NCBI GenBank assembly: GCA_033439765.1
Contig: JAULSN010000008.1
Location: forward strand, 1,054,001-1,118,000
Length of the DNA stretch: 64,000 nucleotides
Direction of reading: 5' to 3'
From: Lasiosphaeria ovina
Taxonomy: Eukaryota; Ascomycota; Sordariomycetes; Sordariales; Lasiosphaeriaceae
The notes beneath the pieces were generated by a model. It was not told where the DNA came from, did not search any database, and worked only from the letters and a program-made list of their open reading frames with translations. The translations under genes and the position numbers were made by a program. Of this stretch, positions 21,069 to 31,364 are shown in pieces (the first letter of the stretch is position 1; each line of letters opens with the position of its first letter).

Positions 21069-23918
21069 ATGGCGTCCTCGTCGACGTCGCCCGACACCTT
21101 GGTCACCCTCAAGGTGAACATCGACGGCAATAGCCGCCGCTTCAAGCTTCCGCTTCGCGATCTTGGAATCAATGTCCTTGAGAACAAGGTACGTCAATCG
21201 CGCCCGTAGTTTTTGATGCCTGGACACTTGGGAAACACCCGTCCCCCGAGCCATGTAACCGTGTGCCCTGTACTCGAGGCTGACACGGCCTTTTGCAATT
21301 AGCTGCGGGGCCTTCTCTCAATCTCCCCTGATGCCGAGGCTGTTTTCGAGCGCTATTCGGACTCGGCCGGATCTTACGTTGTCCTCGATCAGCTCAATAC
21401 TGCTGTCTATAAGCAGCTCTACCGTGCTGCCAAGGCGAAGCAGAAGTTGAAGCTCCGCGTCACCGTCAAGGAGGTCATCGCAGAGGAAGAAGAGAAGACC
21501 GGTCCCAAGCCCGCATCAGTCGAGGACGAGGCTGAGGAGGTGGTGGCACCCTTGATCGATACGTCGGCCGACGCCCCCAACGATGCCGAACCGCCCGTGG
21601 CGTCTCCCTCGTCATCCACTTTGGCCCAGGAGCCTCAATGCGGACGGGAGCTACCCGACCCTTGGGCTGCTTCGGACCCATCCGAACAACAGCAGCGATT
21701 TGAAGAGCACAAGTTGAAGGCGATGAAGCGACTCCACAACATTATGGGCGGCATCGATGTTATCCCTCAAGAAATCGAGGATCTCAAGGCGCTCCACGAG
21801 ATTGTCGCTAATCCTCCCTTCCACCTTCAGAATCGGATTAGCCTGCGTGAAGCTCTGAAGGAGTCGCTTCGCTCCATTCCGATGAACCCTGTGGCTCCGG
21901 AAGTGGCCGCCGCCCCTGTATCGGCTGCTGCCAGCACCAATCATCGCTCAAACTTCGCCGTGTGCTGCAACACGTGCGAGCGGACTATCCCCGATGTCCA
22001 CTATCATTGCTCGACGTGTGATGACGGCGACTTTGATCTTTGCCAAGAGTGCGTCGGCCTGGGTGTCACGTGCCACGGCAATGATCACTGGTTGATCAAG
22101 AGGTTCGTCAAGAATGGCGCCGTTATCAACAGCACTACCGAGCGTATTGCTCCAAAGTCGAGGGCGGTGAAGCCACCTGTTGCTGGCGGCGACGCCACTC
22201 ACGCCCCGGCTGCGGCCGCATCGGAGAGGATCATTCCCATCTTCGACGACTTCCTCTACTCCAGCATCCGCACCTGCAACTGCTGCGTGCAGGAACTGCC
22301 CGAAGTTGAGTTTGTTCATTGCACTTCGTGCGAGGACTACGACCTCTGCCGAGCTTGCTTTGCCAAGAACCGCCACGGCCATCACCCCAAGCACGGCTTT
22401 GTTCCCGCCGTCGAGGGAACCCGTTTGGAGCAGGACGTGTCTCGCCGTCTCGCACCAGGCCGCAGCCAGCCGCACAATGCATTCTGCGATGGATGCGATG
22501 CGGCCATCAAGGGCATCCGCCACAAGTGCCTAGACTGCCCTGACTGGGATTACTGTGCCAGCTGTGTGGTGAACGCTTCGTTCATCCACCCCGGCCATCG
22601 CTTTGTGCCTATCTACGAACCGCTCGAGACTAGCGACGGCACTCGGGCGCGCGCCTTCTGCCGCGCCACGCACCCTGGCATTTGCTGCGACGGCCCGCTG
22701 TGCGCCACCCAACGGAGCGGCGGCACCTACATTGTGGGCGACCGCTACAAGTGTGCCGTCTGCCACGACACCGACTTCTGCGCCAACTGTGAGGCGAGCC
22801 CAGCTAACACGCACAACCGGACCCACCCTCTTATTAAGTTCAAGACCCCTGTCCGCCACGTCAGCGTCACCACTACCGGCGAGAATGAGAATGGCCGCCA
22901 GATGCCGGCTATGGGCGACCGTGTGTCACCCCAGTCGGCCAGTACCAGTTCCCGATCGACCGAGACCACCAGCCCCAGCATGCTTGCAACCAACGTTTTG
23001 ACCGTCGTCGATGTCAAGCCGTCCGAGCCAACCGCGCCTGTTGAGGCCGAGAAGGAGCTCGACGAAAAGGTGCCTGAGGTGCCTGAAGAGGTGCCTGTCG
23101 TTACCGAGGAACCTGTTGCTGTCTTTGTGCACGACACTATTGCTGATGGTACTGTTTTCGGACCCGACAATGTTTTCGAGCAGACATGGGTTCTCCGCAA
23201 CGAGGGTAATGTTCCCTGGCCGGTCGGCTGCTCTGTCAAGTATGTCGGTGGTGACTGGATGGGTCATATGAATCCTACCCGCCCAGCTGCGACCGAGGAC
23301 CTCGAGTCGTCTTCCGAGTCTACCATCTGTAACCATACCATCCTCCCTGGTGAGACGTTCCCCTTCTCGGTTCTATTGAGGACCCCTCAACGCAACGGAA
23401 GGTTCGTCTCGAACTGGCGCCTCTCCACCAAGGACGGCCTCAAGTTTGGCCACCGTCTGTGGTGCGACGTTGTTGTCGAGCGTAAAATTCCGGTTGTCGA
23501 GGCCAAGAAGGAAGTCGAGAAGGAGACCGACGACGATCTCCCTGATCTTTCACCAACCGATGAAGAAGTTCCTGCTCTAGAGGAATCCTCAGCTCAAGAA
23601 GTCCTCGGCCACCAAGTTGAGCCGGTTCAAGAAGCCGAGACTATCGAGGATGAGGCTAAGGAGGCCGACCCGGCTGCTGCCCTTGAGCCAAGCCGATTCA
23701 CATTCTTCAAGCTCGATGCCGAGTCCCCGGTGTCTACTGTCCACGAGGACGCCAAATCGGAGTCTTCTCCCCACGAGGAAGACTACGAGGATTGCGACGA
23801 CGAGTGGGCACAGGATGCCTCCGACGAGGGCTTCTTGACTGACGAGGAGTACGACATCCTTGACGCCTCGGACGAGGAGTATCTCGATGAGCAGCACAAG
23901 CAGCTCCTCAAGAAATAA
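21069..23918 (+). CDS. NBR1: NBR1-type selective autophagy receptor
   Basis: Exons 21069-21188 and 21303-23918 give 911 residues. A PB1-like domain (about 9-95) is followed by four ZZ zinc fingers at about 257-312, 363-410, 432-482 and 496-560, each with paired CxxC motifs such as CNTC, CCVQ-type, CDGC and CAVC. The NBR1-specific FW (four-tryptophan) domain lies at about 645-766, with EQTWVLRNEGNVPWPVG, GGDWMGH and FVSNWRLSTKDG, so the conserved tryptophans are present. The C terminus is strongly acidic and carries EEYDILDASDEE, a good Atg8-interacting motif (Y890-D-I-L893). NBR1 proteins link ubiquitinated or other cargo to Atg8 on the phagophore; in fungi they act in pexophagy and related pathways. 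No UBA domain is seen at the C terminus, as in other fungal members. Start context is CCACCATGG. Confidence 0.93.
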
Positions 23919-25584
23919 GGAGGCTCGGCAACCTTGGGGCACCAACGCACCGGGCGCGTGCCCTTGATCGGCCTTGGTTAATTCTCTTAAGCGGCAAAAT
24001 ATCATGGACACAGGAGCACCGGATTAGTCGGGCTGGGATTTCGGAACAATCGGTCACCCTTTCTATATTCTTCCCCTTTCATGTTTTCAAATGATGTAAC
24101 TCTCTCTTACCGGGAATTCCTCCTCGTCTTCCTACTCTCCTTGCCACTCTTCAAGAAGTCGGACCGAGCAGTTGGTATACTTCTCGGTGACTCTACACGC
24201 ACACAGGCGATGGGTTTGACACATCTCAACGTAAAACCTAACCAGCTTTGATTGTGTGTGCGATATCTTTCTGCCATGTAACTCCAATGTGGCCGAAAGA
24301 TCATTGCCCGCCAATCACGGTGGTTGACGCTTTCTTTTTCTCATCTCACTATTATTCCTGCACTTGCCGCAACTCCGGCCTGCCTATGTATTGCCCAGAT
24401 TGAGTCTAGCTAGGTCTTAGGTTAGGGATATGAGTTTGGACAGATACGTGCTCGTGTGGTTATTGATCTATGAGAGTGATGCTTGTCGCTTTGCGTTCTG
24501 TATGGAGCACTTGTGTATTTGTTAGTCGGTATTTATTTATTTGTTCGTCAAATCTCTTAAAGAGAGACTTCGCAATTTTGTTAGGGCCAATATTGTTGAG
24601 ATTTATTATGTGTCGTTTGTTGATCTTGATGTCTGGCCTGTTGTTCCTTTTTGGATAGTCTCTATGTTACGCAGGCTGTCATGTCTCTTTGAATTCCTGC
24701 TTCATGTGGTAAATACCCGAGTAATGTCATTAAGTCGGAGGCATGCATATCCCAATAAGTATGGGCGTCTGTAGGCTTGATCATGGCGGCTAGTTCTAGT
24801 TTCAAGAGGAGACCAAGAGGAGACCAAGAGCTTCGAGGAGCAGACTCCGAAGAGTGCGCTTTGGTGGAATGGTGTTTGTGCACATTGGTATTATTGTTAG
24901 AAAAGAGGGCTAATTCGGTGGCTTAGGGAGTGCAGACGGATATGGTGTCTGAAGTTCCTTAACCTAAATGATGGATATTCGGCATCATTGCAGATAATAC
25001 TGCTTGTGTACCTAGCTATGGTTCGCATGGTGGTGAAAATTCTTTCCATGCATCGATGTACTTGGTAGGTCTCTTCGGAAGAGAGTCGCGAGCTACCTTA
25101 ACTAACTGTATATATGTACGTGCCTACCTAGGCAATCATTTGTCTGCTGCAAACTGAAGGGTGCTACTCTCGTGCAATGATCGAATGAATATGTGCATGT
25201 GCCGTAGCTTGTGTGTGTGATCAACATGCAAACGACGGAGCTTGTGAGTAAGCGAGGAGGACCCAACCTAAGCATTGTGAATCGTGCGTGCGTGTTCAAC
25301 CAGTGTAGAGACAAGATAGCAGCTTTATGATTCGTGTTTTCATGAAAGGCTGAACAGCTAAGGGGGGTCAGAGAGCACAAGGCATGTGAATCGTCGTCTG
25401 GCGTTGAGGACTATGTAAAACACCTTCTGGAACTAAGAAACAACCACGCGAGACTATATTCGGCTTGCCTGGAACGACTCGTCCAAGAAACGTGGGGCAC
25501 GAGCAGCGCAAAGCACAAGGCCAGACCGCTGCTCCTGCTGCTGCGAGAAACATATGCGCAAGGGTATCAACGCCCGCCCCTCTC
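23919..25584. other. convergent intergenic spacer between NBR1 and NOP13
   Basis: Two genes converge here, so both 3' flanks lie in this 1.7-kb stretch. I see no gene. A 12-nt direct repeat (CCAAGAGGAGAC) occurs near 24805-24831. Confidence 0.55.
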
Positions 25585-26883
25585 CTACTCAAACGTGGTC
25601 TTCTTTCCTTCGCTCTTGACCGGTGCGCCAGTAAGCCTGGCGACGCTGATGTCGGTCGCGTAGGCGATTGCCTTCTTCGGCTTGCTGTAAGCCCTCGCCT
25701 CACCCTCCTTGGCAGGTGCTCCCTCGGCCCCCTCCGCTGTGCCGGGGTTCTTTGACCCGCCCTTCTTGAAGCGCTTGGTGTAGCGCAGCTGGTCGTCCTC
25801 GGCCAGCTCGATCTTGAGGTTTCGGCCCTGGAGCTGGTTCACCCACCACTTGCGTGTCTTTATCCTCGCGGGCTCCGCAGCTTGTTTCGCGGCTGGCTTT
25901 TTGGTCTTTTTGGCGCTCTCGCCCTCCTCGGCATCACTGTCGTCCACTTCGTCATTTCCGTCCGCCTCATCGTCGTCCATAAAGTCTTCTAACGTTTCAA
26001 TGGTCTCGCGTATCTTGACAAAGCCCTTGACTGCCCACTCAGCCGCTTCCGCCTCCTCGAAGTTCACCCAGCCGTAGCCCTTGCACTTGCCCGTGTCCTC
26101 GAACGTGGCAACCTTGATCCAGCGGATCTTGCCGCACTTGTCAAAGTGCGCACGCAGGTCGTCCTCGGTCACGGTGAAGGCTAGGTTTCCGACAAAGACC
26201 TTGGTGCGCATGTCCTTTTTCTTGACCGGTGCCGCAGCTCCGTCCTTGCCGTCCTCGTCGGCGCCCTCGACGGGTTCCTCCTTCTTCGGCCGCCCATCGA
26301 AACTCTTGCTGTCCTTGATCAGGACCTTGCGCCGGTTCCACTCAGTTTCCGAGAGCGCAATGGCTGCCACGTTGGCCTCGAGCGTCGCAAAGTCGACGTA
26401 TGCGAAGCCTCGGTTTTCTGACGGCGTGTCCTTATCTCTCTTGGGTGCGCCCGCTGCCGGCTTGACAGTGGGCAGGTGCACGCGGGTAATGTCCTCGTCC
26501 TTAATGACGCCCCCAGAGTTGTCGACCAGCCATTTCCTCAAATCCCCCCTGGTGACGGTGAATCGCAGGTTACCAATCCAGACGCCGAAGGGTGAGCGCT
26601 CTTTCTTCTTCTTCTTCTTCTTGGCGTCTTCGGCCGCCCCAGCGGCAGCCTTGTCGTCATCGTCGTCGCCCTCTTCGTCGCTAGAGTGCGCTTTAACGGG
26701 CAAGGTCTTGCCCTTCTTGAGCAGGCGGCGGGCCTTCTTGGATGGTGGCTCGGGGAGAGTGAGGTCGACGGCGATCTCGTCGATGGTTGACTTGCGCTTC
26801 TTGGAAGGTGATGTTGCCGTCTGGTGCTGCTCTTGAGGAGACTCGGGCGCCGGAGACGACGAGTCGATAGGTTTTGCACCCAT
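25585..26883 (-). CDS. NOP13: nucleolar RNA-binding protein Nop13, two RRMs
   Basis: A single exon of 432 residues. RRM1 spans about 98-192, with RNP2 VWIGNL and RNP1-like NRGFAYVDF. RRM2 begins at about 228 with RNP2 VFVGNL and RNP1-like CKGYGWVNF. RRM2 is split: after AVKGFVKIRETIE comes an acidic then Lys-rich insert of about 50 residues (293-342), and the domain closes with NLKIELAED. The N terminus holds NLS-like runs (SPSKKRK, KKARR, seven consecutive K) and an acidic patch DEEGDDDDD. This layout fits yeast Nop13, a nucleolar protein that associates with pre-ribosomal particles. I placed the start at 26883 because the protein begins MGAKPID there. The frame is open for 59 more codons to an ATG at 27060, but that extension has no family character. 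Confidence 0.87.
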   Translation of the reverse strand: MGAKPIDSSSPAPESPQEQHQTATSPSKKRKSTIDEIAVDLTLPEPPSKKARRLLKKGKTLPVKAHSSDEEGDDDDDKAAAGAAEDAKKKKKKKERSPFGVWIGNLRFTVTRGDLRKWLVDNSGGVIKDEDITRVHLPTVKPAAGAPKRDKDTPSENRGFAYVDFATLEANVAAIALSETEWNRRKVLIKDSKSFDGRPKKEEPVEGADEDGKDGAAAPVKKKDMRTKVFVGNLAFTVTEDDLRAHFDKCGKIRWIKVATFEDTGKCKGYGWVNFEEAEAAEWAVKGFVKIRETIETLEDFMDDDEADGNDEVDDSDAEEGESAKKTKKPAAKQAAEPARIKTRKWWVNQLQGRNLKIELAEDDQLRYTKRFKKGGSKNPGTAEGAEGAPAKEGEARAYSKPKKAIAYATDISVARLTGAPVKSEGKKTTFE

Positions 26884-28669
26884 TTTTCGTTGCTTAACTG
26901 TAAGTTTGGGCTGGTTGGTACTTGCGGAATCACAGCAGCTTTCGAGGGGCGTCCGGCAGTCCGAGACTCCAAACTCCATTTGGGGACTGCACAAACTTTT
27001 CTCTACCCTGGAAAATTTGCTTGGCGATAAGCGATAAGCTTGAAAAGCCATGCCGCCCATCTTCAGCTCAATTCTCAGTGCGGGGGCGGGAACAGCTTCT
27101 CCACACCGCGCATCTTGGGACGGTTCATTAAGATGGGGCGGGCAAACCTCTCTCCTGCTCAGAGTCTGGTCTCGGTGCTACGCTGATAATCATAATTAGC
27201 TGGTAAGTCTATTTTAGTCTTCTCCTATCCTAGCCTTGTGCATCTGGGAGTAATGCGCAACTGTTTCTCTTCCTTTTCAAACCCAATACATGTTCCGTGT
27301 TGCATGCGATGGAACCCCTCCCCGCCTTCCTTCCCAGGGAGGGGTAACGCTAGTATGACGAGAGGATCAGTGAAGTAAGGTAGGCAAGACTTTCACTTGT
27401 GAGTATTTAGACTCAAGATTCAACAATCTCGGGCCAAAGTGTGAGCTAATTGGAGCGATTTAGACAGTACGTTGCACAACTGCACGACTTGCTATTGGAA
27501 ATTCCGGTACACAGTAAAAGAACGGGACGGACGGGCGCTGGGCGGGGGTAAGCGGCCATTTTGCGAGGCCAGGCTGGGATGGCATTTTGGGCGGTTCGAG
27601 CCAATCGCTATCGGCGAACGGTGCCTGAGGCGAAGGAGCGAAGCCCCCGGACCGATCATTGCTCGCCACGCAGCCCGGCCTGGCACGCCTGGCAACAGCG
27701 GGAACTTGAGGCGGTTCTTGGGATGGTGATTTGGCTGGGCAGTCACTTGGAAATTCCCGATTGCGTCTCTCACTGGCAGGCAGGCCGGGCAATCACAACA
27801 GGCTAGGCATGGATAATGAATCCCACCCGGCCCCCGAGTTTCCCATTCCAGCCGAGGAATCGGCCATAGGTCAGCTTTCATTTGTTGTCGTTGACAGCTG
27901 CCCAGGTGATGGATAGGTGGGAGGGGGTGGGTGGAAGGGATGGGGCAATTGACCGGAGGTTTGGTTGTCACACCCACCCAAGCCCAGATGGAGCCTCTGA
28001 ACAAGGTAACTTCTTGGGGCCTGAGCCTCACGTGCTTTGTACGACCAGGGTCGCTTCTTCTGGGTGGGCTGTCTTTGTGCCGGGGCCAGTGGCGCCTGAA
28101 TTTATGCCTTGATTCCTTGACCGCTCTTGTCCACCAGAGAAAAAGGACTGAACCTGCCGACATTCGAGCGACAAAGCAACGGAACGCTTGCGCTTCTTTC
28201 GTGGTGTGTGGCAGCCGCCTGACAACAACCACCAGGCCCAAGCCCAAGCCCAAGCCGCTTACTGCACAGCTGTGCAGCTTGCAGCTGGCCCGTCGACCAC
28301 ACCACTAATAAGGCGGTAACGCTCTTCTCCACTGGAACCGAAATCTTTGTCGAGCTAGAGTACGCAGCAAACGCCGGCGAGAACCATCAAGCCCCCACTT
28401 TAGCAGGTTGTTGTCGCCCGCTGCACTGGCACACCCAAACCCTGACCACCCATCACATCCTGACTGGTCCGACATCAAACCGGGGTCTTGGATGCTGCTT
28501 CGTGCCTTTGGCCGCACCTCCTCATTTTTCCCATCCATCTCCACAGCTGCGCCTCTCACCTTCCTCCTCTTACCATTTCTGCCTCTGTTCCCGACACCAC
28601 CTGATCGCTGAGCTGCAACCACCATTCATCGCCGTGACACCACTCGGATAGCCGCCGTCACCGTCTAGA
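26884..28669. promoter_or_regulatory. divergent spacer between NOP13 and STS1
   Basis: This 1.8-kb stretch must contain both promoters. A C/T-rich tract at about 28510-28600 probably marks the STS1 transcription start region. Long overlapping ORFs on both strands (for example 27492-28253 on the minus strand) look like chance openings in G+C-rich DNA. Confidence 0.4.
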
Positions 28670-29731
28670 ATGAACGTCCTTCTGCCTCCTCAACATCCGC
28701 TTTTCCCTCATCAACACGAAGCCGCCCGGCTCTCGCCGTCTCGGTCCAGTAGGTTCCCCTCGCTCCCTCTTTGACGTGCACCATCTGTCTCGGCTCCGTC
28801 GGGATGCAAACGAGGTCGCGCGAGTAATGGAAATGCGTCATTCTTTGTTCATTATGCAGGAAAACTTACCGAGTTCATGTGCTGACCGACTCCCGTTAAA
28901 GTGTCGCCATACAGCATGGCACCCAAGAAGCGGAAAGCCGACGATGATGTCGACGAAATGTCGGTGTCGCCCCAGAGCTCACCCGCCATCTCGTCGAGGC
29001 AACTTGCGAGGCCCTCTAAGAAGGCTCGCGCTGGGAATGACATGGCCGGGCGCCCGCTTTCCCTCCCGCGATTACTCGAGACGCTCGACACGACGCAATT
29101 GAGAACAGTGCTCCAGACCATCTGCGAGCGGCATCCGGATATCGGTCACGAAGTTGTGACGCAGGCGCCGCGGCCTTCGGTCGCTTCTGCACTCGAGGTT
29201 CTAGGCGACTACCGGCAGAAGCTACAGGACGCTGTCCCCTTTGGATCATCGAGCTCCAACTACACATATTTCCGGGTCAAGCAACCGCTCGCCGCCCTTG
29301 TCGAGGCCATCGCCGACTTCACACCGCAGTATCTCCCGCCTACCGAGCAACAAGCAAACCTCTCACTACAATACCTGGACGGCGCGACAAAGATCATTCA
29401 TGAATTGCCGGACTGGGAAGGTCCGGACCAGCGCATCCACAAGGACAACGCATACGATGAAATCTCCAAGGCGTGGGCACTGGTGATTACAGAATCTTCC
29501 AAGAGAGGGGGTGGCTTCTTATTGCACACCGGCGGCTGGGACCAGAGCCTGGCAAAACACAATCAACAATCGGGAGGACGCTTGCAACAAGCGATGAACG
29601 CCATAGCCGAACTAGGCTGGATGGGCGGCAACCCAAATGCTCATTCGTCTGCATCTTCAGACCCTAATTCGATTCTGAACCAACTCATGAACGGCACATA
29701 CGGCTCACCAGTCCGAGTTGGCCCGTGGTAG
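28670..29731 (+). CDS. STS1: STS1/Cut8 tethering factor for the nuclear proteasome
   Basis: Exons 28670-28748 and 28902-29731 give 302 residues. Exon 1 encodes MNVLLPPQHPLFPHQHEAAR, a His/Pro-rich start typical of ascomycete Sts1. A GTAGGT donor and a TTAAAG acceptor join it in frame to MSPYS-MAPKKRKADDD, which contains the nuclear localisation signal. The Cut8 domain covers the rest, with LLETLDTTQLRTVLQTICER, then HPDIGHEVV, a long helical bundle and the C-terminal block LGWMGGNPNAHSS. The protein holds 26S proteasomes at the nucleus and is itself a short-lived substrate. A second splice option (28753-28914) would give almost the same protein without MSPY, using a weaker GTTCCC donor, and translation from the internal MAPKKRK is a third possibility. 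Confidence 0.88.
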
Positions 29732-31364
29732 ACTTGGATGGACATACGTGGCAATATCGGGTCCGGGCTTCGACCCGAGAGGTGGGCACGGACATGACGA
29801 ACAGCATGACGATTTTTTCTTTATCAAGCATCGGGCGGCTGGCATAGACCTTGGGATTCGGCGAAATGTCCAACGGCGTTCATGTTTTCTGATATCCCCC
29901 ATTTTCCAGAGCTTCCGAGTCAGACAGTGTTTGCTTACGCGGCCTTTGAGGAGCACCCCCTCTCATTCCGGCAACCGTACATTTGTTGAAAGCGAATGTA
30001 GCTTTGTGGTTTGTATTGTCTCGGAACTCTTTACCTGGGAGGCTTTTTCATGGAAACAATTTTTCTTTCACTTCTGGTATTCAGGCACACACAACTGGGC
30101 TTCCTGTTTTCTTCTTTACATTTAGAGCGCCACTGGAGTAGGATGGGTGCTTGGGGCTGGCTTCTTCTGACATTCTGCTCCAGTTGATCGGGAGGGAGAG
30201 GGAGCCAGCCGGAGCCATAGATAGCGCGGCCACGCGGTGTAGTTGGGCGGTTTGTCCAACACACCAACCAGAAATCCGTACCGGCTGAGAAGTGCCAGGG
30301 TATTTACTGTAAAGCGTCTCATGACAATCCTTCCTCGAGACGATCAAGGTCACTGCGTCTTTGTGCGACCATGGTTCCCAAGCTCTCTGGACAAGCACAT
30401 GGTCGAAGCTCTAGTTCGGACGCAAAGCTAAGGCTACGTTTTATGCCCCTGATCGCCGGCAACCGAACAGATCTCTGTTCCATGTCATGAACGGATCGAC
30501 CTATCCGCCATGGCTTCGGTTCTCAGGGGAAACATTTGAACTGCATTTACCCGGTTTTTCACATTAGCTTTGGCGGCAAGCTGTTCTATGTTTGCTGCCA
30601 CTGCGAGACTCTAATCTGTAGCTTGAACCATTCGTCATGCTGAATCCCGCATGCTGGCGCAGTGCACGGGTGAATTGCGATCACAATTGCCCCAAACAAA
30701 ACTCGGATCTAACCACGGGAATAATCAAAGGACTGCACATGAAGCAGTGCCACTACCACTTTACGCGGTTACACAAACGCAATATAATTACGAAGCATGT
30801 CCACGTGGGATTAATTATCTTATACAACACACGGGGCCGTTGGTTAGGCCGCGGTGGTCTCTAGGAAGGCGGAGAATCTACTATGTAGGTAAGGTAGATT
30901 CATCGTGCTACACACAACACCACGAGTCGATGGGAAAGAAGCCAAGACTTGCTCGTCTAGATCTTGAGTAGATTTAGCGAAATCGACTATTTCTGCATAG
31001 CAACTAGTTTGACGTCCAATTCAGCTTCAGTTCTGCATTCCATTGTGAACCAGCCTTGGTGGGGTGCAGTACGTACCGCTCAAGGGTTCCTGGCGGGGAA
31101 CGCGAAATGGGCTAGTAGCGGCAGGCAGCAGCTGGCATGGCCCCACGTGACAGCCTGTGCGAGACGTGTTGCTGGGTTGGTCGCGGTTGCCAGTACCGCG
31201 CAGCGCGTCGTCGTACCGCACCGTGAAGCAGCCACGCTGCCCACCATCTTGTGCTCATTGCCAACGGACCTGGCCCGCCCAACACCCGGATCCTCCGGCC
31301 CTCGGTAATTTGCATTTGCATTTTGCAATTCAAATGATAGAAGGGTGGCCTTGAATCCGTCGAG
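29732..31364. other. intergenic spacer upstream of RAD52
   Basis: No gene recognised. It holds the 3' flank of STS1 and the RAD52 promoter. Close to the RAD52 start is an ATTTGCATTTGCATTTTGCA repeat (about 31308-31327) of unknown meaning. Confidence 0.5.

Noticed and set aside
27492..28253. 253-codon ORF on the minus strand in the NOP13-STS1 spacer
   Set aside because: The opposite strand is also widely open in this G+C-rich stretch, and the translation has no domain-like segment; it overlaps the expected promoters.
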